DNA from: Skeletonema tropicum
Taxonomy: Eukaryota > Bacillariophyta > Thalassiosirophyceae > Thalassiosirales > Thalassiosiraceae
Assembly: GCA_037178625.1 (NCBI GenBank)
Contig: CM074130.1
Span: 2,542,001 to 2,606,000, forward strand
Length of the DNA stretch: 64,000 nucleotides
Direction: 5' to 3'
The position numbers and the translations under genes were made by a program. Position 1 is the stretch's first letter. Every line of letters begins with the position of its first letter. The notes beneath the pieces are model-generated. The model ran no database searches. It saw only the letters and a list, made by a program, of their open reading frames with translations, and was not told the origin of the DNA. Shown piece after piece: positions 49,750 through 59,747 of this stretch.

Positions 49750-52700
49750 ATGGTTGGCGTGCATATACCACAAAGAAGTGCAAGAACAGGTGGAGGGTGG
49801 TTCTACAAGAGAGCAGTTCTTTGCCTACTAGTATCAGCTGTAGTTTTGGCGACCTCCACAATCATCCTTTCTTTGCGCTTAACAAATACCCGCGGTGATA
49901 GTGAGTTTCAGACAGTGAGGCCACCTAGCAAGGTTGGTAGAGAAGGTAACAAACCAAGAAGCAGTGTTAGTGTTGCTGATCGAGCAAAGATCACTAAAAG
50001 AATACCGAATGATGACAGCTTCGATAGATCAAATTCAAATGTTTCGCCACCGAAGATGACATCTATGCAACAATTCCAATCAACACAAGGTGCTACACAA
50101 GAAACCAGAAATAGTGAAACATACCAGCCCGTCAAAACAGGGAAACGCCTATTAACTTACAAACGATTCGGCGGGCGTCTCAACAATCAATTATTTCAAT
50201 TTATCACGGCATTGCAACATGCCAAGGTGTTGAAGCGAACTTTTGTTGTCCCAGATGAAGTGAGAGAAGTTGATTGGACAGGTATGTTTGATACTGCACT
50301 CGGAATTTGGGATATTGATCGCTTGAATGAAGCATATGATATTGATTGGGAGTCAGGGCTTTCGCAAGACTTCAAGATGTCGATTCCAGAGGAATGTGTT
50401 CTCACACCCATCGAGGGAAGAGAATTATTGAATGGCGGACCACAATTATGGGAAGAATGGGATTCTCGGTGTCCAGATGTTATCGATTTGGCTGGTAATA
50501 CTGGGCTTTTGTTTTGCAAACAACAGCATCAGTTTTGTGGTGACAGCGAAGCGCAATTGGAAGCATACCAGATCTACAGTCACTTCTCTCTTTCGCCTTC
50601 TTTACTTCAGCACATACCTTCCAAGAAAGAGGAGTTCAGAGGTAAGGGTTACGATGAATTAGCAATTCACTCACGTCGTGCGGGCGAAGGCATGTACAAC
50701 TCGGAAATGTGCGTGAACGGCAACTCCAGAACTTGCAAAGGCCATGTCAATAAACACGGGTACTGTGATAAACGTACTATGAAAGGGAATTGTGCAATCT
50801 GGCTGGATATTGACTACCAAATCAAATCGAGAAAGTTCTTGAAGAAGAATGAACGTGATTATAGATTTGTCCTTGCTTCGGATGGAACTCATGACTGGAG
50901 TATTGATTTTGATGGACAGTTCATAGTTGCCAACAATACAGACTGGCTTCTTGACCTTGACAACAGAATCAACGGCGAAATTGAAAACGGAAAATCAATA
51001 AACCGAATGGCAGTGAGCTCATTTGCGATACACCAACTTTCAAGAGGCAAAGATTTGTCTCCGTTAAAATCCACGCTGGATGCTTTGACAGCAACGCTGC
51101 TGGACCTTTTCTCTCTGGTTGATTCTAAATATCTCTTGGGAGGTTACTACTCAACGCTTTCTCTCAACGCCTGTTTTTTGCGTGGTTTGGATAGGATGTA
51201 TGATTCAAATATGTGTTGGATGTTGATGCATCCCACTAGTAAATTTGCAGTACCTCCGGAAGAGGATGTGGTTCATCTTAACGAAAAGGATAGCATGCCT
51301 CCAGCACTCATGAGCGATGTCGAACATGCATTTGTGAGGAGCAATGATGGGAACTTCATCGCAATCGACCGATACCTCATACAAGTCAAACAGAACAAAC
51401 GGAGAAAAGCAAAGGAAGTTATAGGAGTGCTCGGAGATGGCTTAATTCCACTCACGATTGAGAAAAATGAGAAAGGAGAGGAAAACATTCGGACTGATTT
51501 GAAGTGTTCTTACGGGAGCGATCAATCCCCTGCTAAAGTCATTTTGATGAGTGGTGGCAATTCTTATCATGAGACTTACTACACAAATGGAGAGAAATAC
51601 AATACTCCATTTTCTACGAACGGTGACCGCTTTCGGACATTGCTTATATTGTGCGAGGAACTTACCTATGACAAGAGTTTATCTAGACATCCACCGCTCA
51701 TACTGTCATCTGATGATGGAAAGTTTCATCTGAAGATTGGATCGTCCTTCGCCCGTCCAATCGCCCAACCCAGAGGTCGCAATTTGAATGGATCATCCGC
51801 ACGCGCTCCTGCCAACCAACCGCCAGATGATGAAGATAGCAAGAAAAAGGTCGTGCATTGCCTAAACCCAATTTACGGTCTCAAGAATCCCAGATGGTTA
51901 ATTGAATATCTTGAATATCATATCGCTATTGGTGTGGACCATTTTCATATATACAATGTTGACATGCATTCTCCAGATGTGCAAAAAGTGCTGGAAACAT
52001 ACCGCCAATGGAATTTGGTCACCAGGCACGATTGGTCTGGAAAAGCCTCAGGCAAGTACACCACACGCATTACATATGAGCATGCCAAATGGGCAGCCCA
52101 GACGGACTGTGCGTTACGTTCTAGAGGCTTGTACGACTATGCCCTCTTTAGTGATATTGATGAGGTTGCAATGGGTGGAGACGAGGGTCTCACGCCGGCT
52201 CTAGAAATGTGTGAACAAGCGCATGCCGACCGAGGTGTCATCGGATGCTCCTTCAATAGTAACACTGTATCTTCTGTTTTCACGAAGCTGACAGCTGACG
52301 AGGAAGTGAAAATGAAAGATAAACTTCTTCTTGAGAGATACAACCATATGGAACTAAAACCTTTTTGTCCGAGCAACTGCAGGTGTCTGGGAAAGAATTG
52401 CAGTGAAATGACTAGGAAGTATCATTATGGAAGGCAAAAGTACATGGTAAATATGCATGACCTTACCATTCCCCCACGTCCTTTGTGGACACATGCAATT
52501 TCGGGAGACTACGATGAGATGGACAGAATAATGGAACAACTACCTGATGATGTATTTCACATCAGACATTATCAAGGCCATTGGCTCAAAAACCGAAATC
52601 TTCTCGATAAAATGGAGGAAAAGTATGCGCCTCTACCAAAACAATTCATTGACATACTCCGTGAGACAATTTCCAAGGCGCCACTGCGACGAAGTTACGA

Positions 52701-52791
52701 GCAAGCAAGAGAAGATTTTCCTAGTGGCTTGGACTGGATAACTCCAGTTGAAAGGCCAGCCAAATATCACAATGATATCTTGCTAGCATAA
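49750..52791 (+). CDS. Bifunctional Golgi-type glycosyltransferase: fucosyltransferase-like domain plus GT92 (DUF23)
   Basis: From ATG 49750, 1013 residues. A signal-anchor helix (AVLCLLVSAVVLATSTIILS, about residues 22-41) predicts a type II Golgi membrane protein. The N-terminal catalytic-like domain has RFGGRLNNQLFQFITALQHA followed by KVLKRTFVVP, the GDP-fucose O-fucosyltransferase-type nucleotide-binding start. It continues with LAIHSRRAGEGMYNSEMCVN (Arg pair expected near the donor) and FVLASDGTHDW. A linker precedes the C-terminal domain: HCLNPIYGLKNPRWLIEYLE, IAIGVDHFHIYNVDMHS, DYALFSDIDEVAM (acidic DxD-type metal motif) and IRHYQGHWLKNRN, matching GT92. Two transferase domains in one chain suggest sequential glycan steps. 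Acceptors and products are unknown. No frame breaks over 3 kb. Confidence 0.8.
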   Translation: MVGVHIPQRSARTGGGWFYKRAVLCLLVSAVVLATSTIILSLRLTNTRGDSEFQTVRPPSKVGREGNKPRSSVSVADRAKITKRIPNDDSFDRSNSNVSPPKMTSMQQFQSTQGATQETRNSETYQPVKTGKRLLTYKRFGGRLNNQLFQFITALQHAKVLKRTFVVPDEVREVDWTGMFDTALGIWDIDRLNEAYDIDWESGLSQDFKMSIPEECVLTPIEGRELLNGGPQLWEEWDSRCPDVIDLAGNTGLLFCKQQHQFCGDSEAQLEAYQIYSHFSLSPSLLQHIPSKKEEFRGKGYDELAIHSRRAGEGMYNSEMCVNGNSRTCKGHVNKHGYCDKRTMKGNCAIWLDIDYQIKSRKFLKKNERDYRFVLASDGTHDWSIDFDGQFIVANNTDWLLDLDNRINGEIENGKSINRMAVSSFAIHQLSRGKDLSPLKSTLDALTATLLDLFSLVDSKYLLGGYYSTLSLNACFLRGLDRMYDSNMCWMLMHPTSKFAVPPEEDVVHLNEKDSMPPALMSDVEHAFVRSNDGNFIAIDRYLIQVKQNKRRKAKEVIGVLGDGLIPLTIEKNEKGEENIRTDLKCSYGSDQSPAKVILMSGGNSYHETYYTNGEKYNTPFSTNGDRFRTLLILCEELTYDKSLSRHPPLILSSDDGKFHLKIGSSFARPIAQPRGRNLNGSSARAPANQPPDDEDSKKKVVHCLNPIYGLKNPRWLIEYLEYHIAIGVDHFHIYNVDMHSPDVQKVLETYRQWNLVTRHDWSGKASGKYTTRITYEHAKWAAQTDCALRSRGLYDYALFSDIDEVAMGGDEGLTPALEMCEQAHADRGVIGCSFNSNTVSSVFTKLTADEEVKMKDKLLLERYNHMELKPFCPSNCRCLGKNCSEMTRKYHYGRQKYMVNMHDLTIPPRPLWTHAISGDYDEMDRIMEQLPDDVFHIRHYQGHWLKNRNLLDKMEEKYAPLPKQFIDILRETISKAPLRRSYEQAREDFPSGLDWITPVERPAKYHNDILLA

Positions 52792-52870
52792 AGTAAAAAG
52801 GACGCAAATTGGCTGTTAAAAATACAAATGATTTACTAATTAAATCGTCAGGAGTCAGAGGAATGGGGAG

Positions 52871-53550
52871 TTAAAGATTTTTGTGCTGTGGGAATTGGCT
52901 CTTTAGCGCACTCAATGCCGCACTCTCCTTATGCTGTTCAGGAAGAAGTCCCATTCTCTTGTGGTTATCTAAAGCTTTTTCATCATAAACCGTTTTAGAA
53001 CCCGACAAATCCAACGCAACCATGAAAATACCCGTGGCAATAGCAGTAGCTGCTACAACCTGTGGGCGTCCATTTGTTAATCCCACGACTCCACCCCCAA
53101 CCATTCCTGCAGCAAGAGTATTCCACGCATCCTTTGTTTCACTCCTCGCAGCTTCCATTGCACACTCCGTAGCGGTGAAAGCTCCGGCAGCGAGAGAAAA
53201 CCACATAGCGGGTCGAAGCACGGTTTGTCCGATGGCACGGAAGGTCGTGCGGCCAGATGCACCGCCAAACTTGCTAGTGCTCTCGACTGGATCAGGAAAC
53301 CATGCTGCTGCGCATCCACCGTAGAAAATTCCAGCGGCAGCACCGATACTCTGATATCATTGTGAGTTAATATATTATTTTTGACATGATTGGAAGAATA
53401 GGCGATCAGATGTTGCACATGAAATAAATCCAATATCAACTTGAAAATTGGGGTACTTACCGCTGAATAAATTGTCCTCTCTAAGCCTGATCCGCTTACC
53501 ACATGCTTAGGATCATTGAAAGTGCCGGAGCTGAAAGAGTCGCCGCCCAT
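52871..53550 (-). CDS. Tim17/Tim22/NDUFA11-like mitochondrial membrane protein, two exons
   Basis: Exon 1 (53550-53461) reads MGGDSFSSGTFNDPKHVVSG...YSA and ends at GTAAGT; a 110-nt intron (53351-53460) closes at TCAG. Exon 2 (53350-52871) continues SIGAAAGIFYGGCAAAWFPD and GASGRTTFRAIGQTVLRPAM, then FSLAAGAFTATECAMEAARS, NTLAAGMVGGGVVGLTNGRP and AATAIATGIFMVALDLSG. Four glycine-rich hydrophobic segments with GxxxG spacing and the charged turn between them are the Tim17-family fold. The family includes TIM22/TIM23 channel subunits and complex I accessory subunit NDUFA11/B14.7. Length is about 189 residues. Which member this is cannot be decided here; the ECAMEAARSETKDAWNTLAAG turn fits either. 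Confidence 0.75.
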
Positions 53551-53888
53551 GGTTGATGTTGCTACTGTTTCTGCTTATGCTGCTGTATGTGCTTGTAGCT
53601 TGCTGCCGCCAACGCTAAAACATCTTCAGATGTAACTTTTCCAGTGCTCTTTTCTGTGGCGCTGGCTTTGTTTGGCGTGTCTCTCTTCGTGGCGTGAGAA
53701 ACAGCCTCCATTATCATGCCAAACTAACACTCGGCTAGGCTCAATATGCCTGGGCAATGGCAATGGTGAAGAGATTATTAGTAATGATCGTATAGAGCGG
53801 ATGCAGTTGTTATGTAATTAGAATCCGTGCAATTAATAGTGGTAATAAATAATAGCGACGGCACATCATCACCTCAACTCACAGCAAC
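53551..53888. other. Divergent intergenic region
   Basis: 338 bp between the Tim17-like start and the RRM gene start. No gene or repeat is recognised. Confidence 0.3.
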
Positions 53889-54336
53889 ATGTCATCACAA
53901 ACTCCCACACTTCAATCACGGCGAGCACTTTATGTCGGTGGCATAGATCCGGCCGTGAAGCAGATGCAAACCGTCGAAACAACTAATACGCGCTGCGTTT
54001 TTGCCATTCGGGCCAATTCAAGGTATAGAAATACCAATGGATTACGCTGCAGGATCACACAAAGGCTTTGCATTTATCGAATACGTCGATGGGGATGATG
54101 CAGCTGAAGCAATTTACAATATGGATGGTGCAGAGCTGTTTGGCAAAACCTTGACAGTCAACATTGCTCAAGCTGAAAGAACGAATTTAGGCAGCAATAA
54201 AGCAGTATGGAGTACAGAAGAGTGGTTCAAGGAACAGTCAGGAATCAAGGAAGACGAGGAAAGAAAAGAGCAAGACAAGGGTAGAGAATTAGATGCAAGT
54301 TTGTTGAAAGAAAAGCCTCTGACATCAGGAATATAG
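53889..54336 (+). CDS. Small RRM protein, PPIE/Cyp33-type RRM, one +1 break
   Basis: It starts MSSQTPTLQSRRALYVGGID, with RNP2 (LYVGGI). The second half, FLPFGPIQGIEIPMDYAAGS followed by HKGFAFIEYVDGDDAAEAIY, carries RNP1 (KGFAFIEY) and NMDGAELFGKTLTVNIAQ. This is very close in pattern to the RRM of cyclophilin E (Cyp33). The first half is in frame 0 until about 53955-53990 and the second in +1; skipping one base gives a continuous RRM, with LIRAAF preceding LPFG as expected. A basic/acidic C-terminal tail (SGIKEDEERKEQDKG) replaces the cyclophilin domain of Cyp33. It would bind RNA, perhaps in the spliceosome. The break site itself is not resolved. Confidence 0.75.
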
Positions 54337-54414
54337 CGATGTATTACTTCATGTCTGTTGGCTGTTGGCCGAAATCATAATATTATTATCTGTTGGAACA
54401 AAATATAAATTTAT

Positions 54415-56821
54415 TTATTCAATGAATTGATGCCTATTCATATCGACAAATGATCCCACTATGATAGTGGACAGTTCGCGACATTCCACATCAGAATCGC
54501 GCGTGCTACTCTCTTTCAGATATGGCACCCACTTCCTGCTGTTACTACTAAGAACATCCACAGGCATTATTTGCATACACGTTGCCATAGCAAGAAGCAC
54601 TGATCGCCGCACTTCTACTGAATTGGCGTCGTGAAAAGACCAGGCCAATTCAAACAAATCTGTCGCCAATGCGGACACAGCATGGCTAGGATATGTCTTC
54701 GCACAATCCACCATGATAGAAAGTGTCTTAATGAACTCAGATAAAAAGCATTCTCCAGTGGATCCTCCCCAGATTGATGAGTTCTCCTTTGTGCTTGCCA
54801 TCAATGCAAACAATGAATATATATTGTGTGCAGCAATCGGACCGAACTTGTTTGTTGTAGTCTTGGGATCTGCCCTGGGTTGTCTCCAACGCCTTGTTTT
54901 GGATAGTGTTGCTTCTGATGCTGTTGTGACGATATCGCCACCACCATCTTTGTTACTATTGCTGTCTTCATGAAGACCTAATGCAATCTTCAATCTTGTG
55001 CTTGTTGTGCCAGCGGATGCGGCAGTTATATTTTTGGTGTGTTGACTTTGTGCTAAATTCGGAAATGCCGACAACCTCTCAGCCGAAGCTGCAATTATTG
55101 ACAACGCTTCCACTCTAGTACCCAAAGAAATGCCTCCCTTCATCTCTTCGACCAGCTTGGACGCAAGTATCCAAAGGAGAATGAATACCAAACGCCAACA
55201 AGCATTCCCACTTCTTATCGGCGAACGTGCTCGATCCAAATTTATCTTCCAAATGCAGTAGTACGCGGACGAGGGTTGACGTCATATCAATCAAGTCGAA
55301 GGGTTTCGACTCCACCAACCTTGCTAATTCCGTCAATGCTGCTTGTTGTTTATCACATGCCAAATTATCACTATCGGGTGCAACCAGGTAAGTGAAGCAG
55401 TCTTGAAGTGTTCGCGGGAGAGCAACCCTACGGAGATCTTCTTCGTCGTCATCCAACGAATATGCGCCGAGAGAGTCTTCTTCTTCCCACGATGAATTCG
55501 AAGAGCTTCCATCTCTGATTTGAGATTGTAAACTTGATGAATCACTTTCATCTGTGAAATATTCTGCATCGGGATCAATCATAACTTGCCGCCTGGTAGG
55601 ATTCATTCGATTTCTTCCTTTTCTACTCTTCGGCTTCTTCTTTGGATCGGCTTCTTCTTTTGACTCTTCTTTCACATCCATTGTATCTTCACCAGCTGGG
55701 TGCAACTCATCAAAACGCAGATGTTGACCCAATAGGGATGCCATCGATTCTGCTATACGCATTCCGTCCATCCTAATAGGTTGCGGTAAGCTGATATCTA
55801 AGCGAAGTGTGACTCCTCGTACTAGCATAGTTGCTAATGACATGCCATCATCGGTCATGTCTTTCTGAATATCTTCTTGCGATACCAAATTTTGACTCAA
55901 AGGATAGAGTAAAAATTCTGTGACGAATTGCTGTTGTAGTACATCAGATCTCGAAACAAACACATCTTCCGACCAAACCGAAGCGACTGTGCAGAGATGA
56001 GAAAGATATGAGTTTACTGAAGTTGCATTGGGATCATACGACTCTGAGTCACTATCACTATCACTTTCACTTTCATGGCAACTGATGCAAGCCGAATGTA
56101 ACAATAGTGCGACAGAGCATGGCACTGCACGGTCGACACACGATAGGGAAGGACATCCCGTCGGCGATGTGTAGTGTTGGAATGAGGAAGGTGGAGACAA
56201 TATGATGGAATTCACGATGGCGTCTCTCAATTCCTCATTGGGAACCAGAGGTGAACATATTGTGTCTTGAAGAAACGGTAGAATACTTTGTTTGCATGTC
56301 TTGCTCAACTCCTCGTCCTGTGAACATTTCTTTGCGCAATACTTCGCACTGCAACGTAGCATTTCTTTGTAGAAAGCTGCTACCACTCTATTCGAGGAAA
56401 CAGAATCAATAATTGTCCTACATTGAGCGGAAAGTATTGATCGAGGTGTGCATGAGCTTGGCGATGAGTCGCAGCGATTGTCACCACAGCATCTCCAGCA
56501 ATGATGCAGATATTTTGAGAGGACTGCTGATTGACCGTTCTGTATCATTTGCTTCGCAAGCAGTTGAAAGTAAATGGCGGTAGACTGATGGAAGGCAGAT
56601 GTCTGTTCACCTTGATTTCCCACTAATACACCTGTGAGTAGCATTTTCCACGCTGCCTGAATTAGCATGGTGTGCATCACTTTTGGTGCAGCCCACCAAG
56701 GTAACGTGAGATCCATTGCATGACATGCCGATGAAACAAGTGTCGGCAGAACTGAAGTAAGATCTGTCAATGAATCAACCAAAACTGGCTCGGATTCTAT
56801 CTCATGAGGTTCTTTGCGCAC
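54415..56821 (-). CDS. TELO2: TELO2/Tel2, PIKK-stabilising TTT-complex subunit, one +1 break, 5' end unresolved
   Basis: The C-terminal part (55150-54415) reads EEMKGGISLGTRVEALSIIA, then NKFGPIAAHNIYSLFALMAS, ECFLSEFIKTLSIMVDCAKT and SVEVRRSVLLAMATCM, the TELO2 C-terminal HEAT repeats. The part before (56821-55160) has RTLQDCFTYLVAPDSDNLAC, FDLIDMTSTLVRVLLHLEDK and LLAFGIHSPLDTCVQ, matching TELO2 just before the SLRQR-like segment. Joining needs +1 at about 55151-55158 (CAAGCTGG). TELO2 with TTI1/TTI2 stabilises ATM, ATR and mTOR. The middle is acidic. At the 5' end coding-like frames continue to about 57050 in changing frames (TSLRTIRRYLLHVPSLYQED; VKNKDDLEMLHSSIRVP), so further breaks or introns lie there and the true start is not placed. 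Confidence 0.75.
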
Positions 56822-57051
56822 TACGTTTGTAGTGGTACTCTAATGGAAGAATGCAGCATTTCCAAATCGTCTTTGTTTTTGACAGAAGAGTTGTATCTTC
56901 GTTACTCAAATACTTCAGCTGGAAAGTTATTGGGCAGCAATCTACATTATCTTCTTGATACAAAGATGGAACATGAAGCAAGTAACGCCGTATTGTTCGG
57001 AGCGACGTAACGGTTGATGCTATTCCATAAGACTCTCCTTTTTTCTTCAAA

Positions 57052-57621
57052 CTAATGCCATTGTTGTTGTTGTTGTTGTTGTTGCTGTTGCTGATTGCTG
57101 CTAGAAGAATAATGGACAGTTTTGCGGAGACAATCTACCGCCGCTTCCAGAGACACGCCGTAGCCGCATAGATCTAAGCATTTATCAATCCAACGCTCCG
57201 CATCATGACATGAATTATATTCATCGCATTCTTTTATCCTTTCTCTTTGTTCATCGTATTCTAAATCAATTTGAGCAACATAATCCAATGCTTCATGATA
57301 CCATCCAAAATCGTCGTGCAATGTTTCCCTCACGACACCATCCATCTCGTCATCAATGGACATTATCACGCGATTCATACTTATCAAATCATTGGCGACA
57401 TCTCTTAAATACATCTCCACTCTGCTGCAACTATGGTCTGATTGTACTGTCATCGGCTTCATCTCAATGAGTAAATTGTAGAGAGTTTGCAGCGAATCTG
57501 CTAGAGACGGTGAATGTTTGAGAGCATCAGACTGACATTGCTTTAGTGTCACGTCAACGCGCTCACATTGTAGCTTCAGCACCACTTCAGCTTCTTCGGG
57601 ACACGTTATTGCTACGCTCAT
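57052..57621 (-). CDS. Helical protein with C-terminal poly-Gln, function unknown
   Basis: About 189 residues from ATG 57621 (MSVAITCPEEAEVVLKLQCE). It is predicted all-helical and rich in Cys, Asp and Glu: LADSLQTLYNLLIEMKPMTV, VEMYLRDVANDLISMNRVIM and YHEALDYVAQIDLEYDEQRE. It ends in SSSSNQQQQQQ...WH followed by TAG, the Gln run being a CAA/CAG repeat. Across the TAG the sequence stays coding-like in the same frame (FEEKRRVLWNSINRYVAPNN), so this ORF could be the 5' part of the TELO2 gene rather than a separate gene. Full-length TELO2 N-terminal motifs were not recognised, so it is listed separately. Confidence 0.45.
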   Translation of the reverse strand: MSVAITCPEEAEVVLKLQCERVDVTLKQCQSDALKHSPSLADSLQTLYNLLIEMKPMTVQSDHSCSRVEMYLRDVANDLISMNRVIMSIDDEMDGVVRETLHDDFGWYHEALDYVAQIDLEYDEQRERIKECDEYNSCHDAERWIDKCLDLCGYGVSLEAAVDCLRKTVHYSSSSNQQQQQQQQQQQWH

Positions 57622-57986
57622 GCTGTTTGATTCTACCCCTCTGGTCGATTGCAACGGCAAAGGTGATCAGCATTATGGTACAACAACCAACAACATTGTT
57701 GCTCCTACATGAACATACTGTGCGCTTGCGATTTGCGATTTGCGATACTCTTTGGCCAGTATCGGACAGAGTGAAGAACGACCGGACAAAAACGGACACA
57801 TAACTTTTTCTTGAACTCAAAAAACTTCAATCTTCAAGCAAGCAAACGTCAACGCAAAACGCCAGGGTCATCAAGCAAAACAACCATAGATACATTGACA
57901 ACACAACACAAGCCTCTCCAACTCAAAAGTGGGAGCCGACAGGGTGGCATAGTGCTTGCTAAGCTGAGTTTCAACGTGGCCCTATC
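57622..57986. other. Divergent intergenic region poly-Q / Rieske genes
   Basis: 365 bp holding both promoters. The Rieske side is rich in CAAGCAA/AACAAC. No gene is recognised. Confidence 0.35.
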
Positions 57987-58967
57987 ATGCTGCCTATGGT
58001 TGCGATGCGACAGGCTCTTCTTGTGGGGACCTTCGTAATACTATTATCCCCATCACAAGTATGGGCGGGGTTCCTGCTGCCTTCTCTTCCTTCAATCAAC
58101 TGTGATGGAAAGTTAATAAAGTCATTATCAAATGATTGCATAGGTTTTGGAAGATCCTATAGACAAGATCATAGGAGGACGGTTGCATGTAATATGAATA
58201 ACAAAATACCAAATTACCTCTCACCTGATTTTTATGCAAAGAAAAAAGTGAAAGAGGACGAAATCATCGACATCACCGATGAAGACGAAGTCGAGGAAGA
58301 GCCTAAACGAGGTTTCTTTAGACGGATAAAGGATAGGGTGTCTTCAACATTCGGAAGCAAAGGTCCCGATGAGACGGAAGGAAACCAAAAGGAGGGTAGT
58401 GGTTACAAGCCCAATCCTTTAGATGGCATCCGTTTGCGCTTGGCGATGGCCATGTCTGGTATTTCCAATATGGACATATTGAATCGTCGCAGCGAATGGG
58501 TAGTGGCGTGCCCGAAGACAAGAGTAGGGCCAGGGCAGATCATCCCTTGCGTAGTCAATGGACTTGACATTATCGTCTTTGCATCAAGGGATGGTAAACG
58601 GTTGGATGCATTTGCCAACTCATGTCCTCATCTAGGCAGTCCATTTGATCTGGCAACGATAGAAAGAAAACCTGCAACTCAACAAGGCCAGCGGATAGAT
58701 GATGGGGTAGGTGATGGGTGTGTTGACTGCATTGTATGTCCTGTCCACAGAACTGCATTTGAAATACAAAGTGGAGACGTCCGGGGAGAATGGTGTCCGT
58801 ATCCACCAGTGCTTGGAAAAGTTATGGGATTTACAAAGCCAAAGAACAAGCTTGTGAAATTTGCAGTGAGGTTAAGAGGGAAGAATGTTGAAGTGCGAAT
58901 TGCAACAAGTGTGAAGAATGTACGCAACAAAAAGGAGGAGGCTGAAGGGATGTCAAACATAAAATAG
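57987..58967 (+). CDS. Plastid-targeted Rieske [2Fe-2S] protein
   Basis: 326 residues. The start is Met at 57987 or 58005; the signal peptide LLVGTFVILLSPSQVWA is followed by GFLLPSLPS, a plastid-type presequence. An acidic/basic linker (DEDEVEEEPKRGFFRRIKDR) leads to a Rieske domain at about residues 165-290. It contains RLDAFANSCPHLGSPFDLAT (first ligands Cys and His in CPHL) and CIVCPVHRTAFEIQSGDVRG (second Cys and His in CPVH). The spacing and GWxG-like end (GEWCPYPPVLG) fit ferredoxin-type Rieske proteins rather than the cytochrome b6f subunit, since no C-terminal Rieske membrane helix is seen. Possible roles include oxygenase electron supply or a carotenoid/chlorophyll pathway partner. 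The oxygenase domain itself is absent. Confidence 0.8.
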   Translation: MLPMVAMRQALLVGTFVILLSPSQVWAGFLLPSLPSINCDGKLIKSLSNDCIGFGRSYRQDHRRTVACNMNNKIPNYLSPDFYAKKKVKEDEIIDITDEDEVEEEPKRGFFRRIKDRVSSTFGSKGPDETEGNQKEGSGYKPNPLDGIRLRLAMAMSGISNMDILNRRSEWVVACPKTRVGPGQIIPCVVNGLDIIVFASRDGKRLDAFANSCPHLGSPFDLATIERKPATQQGQRIDDGVGDGCVDCIVCPVHRTAFEIQSGDVRGEWCPYPPVLGKVMGFTKPKNKLVKFAVRLRGKNVEVRIATSVKNVRNKKEEAEGMSNIK

Positions 58968-59747
58968 TAATCATTCGCCCATCTTTTCTGTGTCATTGAG
59001 TTTTTGCTACATAATTATGTAAAATCAATGAATGCAGGTGATTACTGAAGATGGAGAAATACTACTAATCTAAAAAACACTGCTTATGTTGTAGAGGGAG
59101 GGGCGACTCCTATTCTTCGCCCCTGCTGGGCCAAAGCTACTGCTGCGCCATACTGAGTCTGATTCTGGAGGGTCCAGAGATATCTCCAATCACCGATACA
59201 CCATCCACTACGCACCACAGTCTACGAGAGTGACCTCTTCACTGTGTGGGATGTGATGGTGCCACCGCCTGGTCTTCTCTCTCGGCCAGAGACTCCAAGC
59301 TACGATACTCGCTAGAGAACGGAGAACAAGAAGTAAGAGCATAGAATAGTGAGGGTATGTAGGCATAGGCAAAAATTATTAAATGGTGTGAACGATATAT
59401 GTAACAGAAATTTTAAAGTACGTCTGGACCATTTGTTCACGAAATTACTAGAATACTGTAGACTCATTTGATTTTACGTAAAGTGTCAACAAAAAGGTTC
59501 GGCAAGTCTACTCTACTTCTTAGAACTTTAGGATATCGCAAGACAAAGATCAGAGCAGCGCACAGTGTCCATCCTCCATCCAGTCTACTTCTTGTAGTGT
59601 CAAAAGTCGAAAGGTGCAAGAGATAGTAGAAGGTAGAAGTCGTTGATTCGGATGAAGAAGTAGCCTATTAGCATAGTAATGTTGGAGGCCGAGGGAAGGA
59701 AGAGAAGTCGGCTAGTAGTTGTGTTGTAATTCTTCAGAAACGTCTCC
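58968..59747. other. Long intergenic region upstream of PEX1
   Basis: 780 bp without a convincing gene. It includes a GC-richer patch around 59095-59330 (GTAGAGGGAGGGGCGACTCC) in an otherwise AT-rich region. A non-coding RNA there is possible but nothing recognisable (tRNA, U-snRNA) is seen. Confidence 0.4.
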
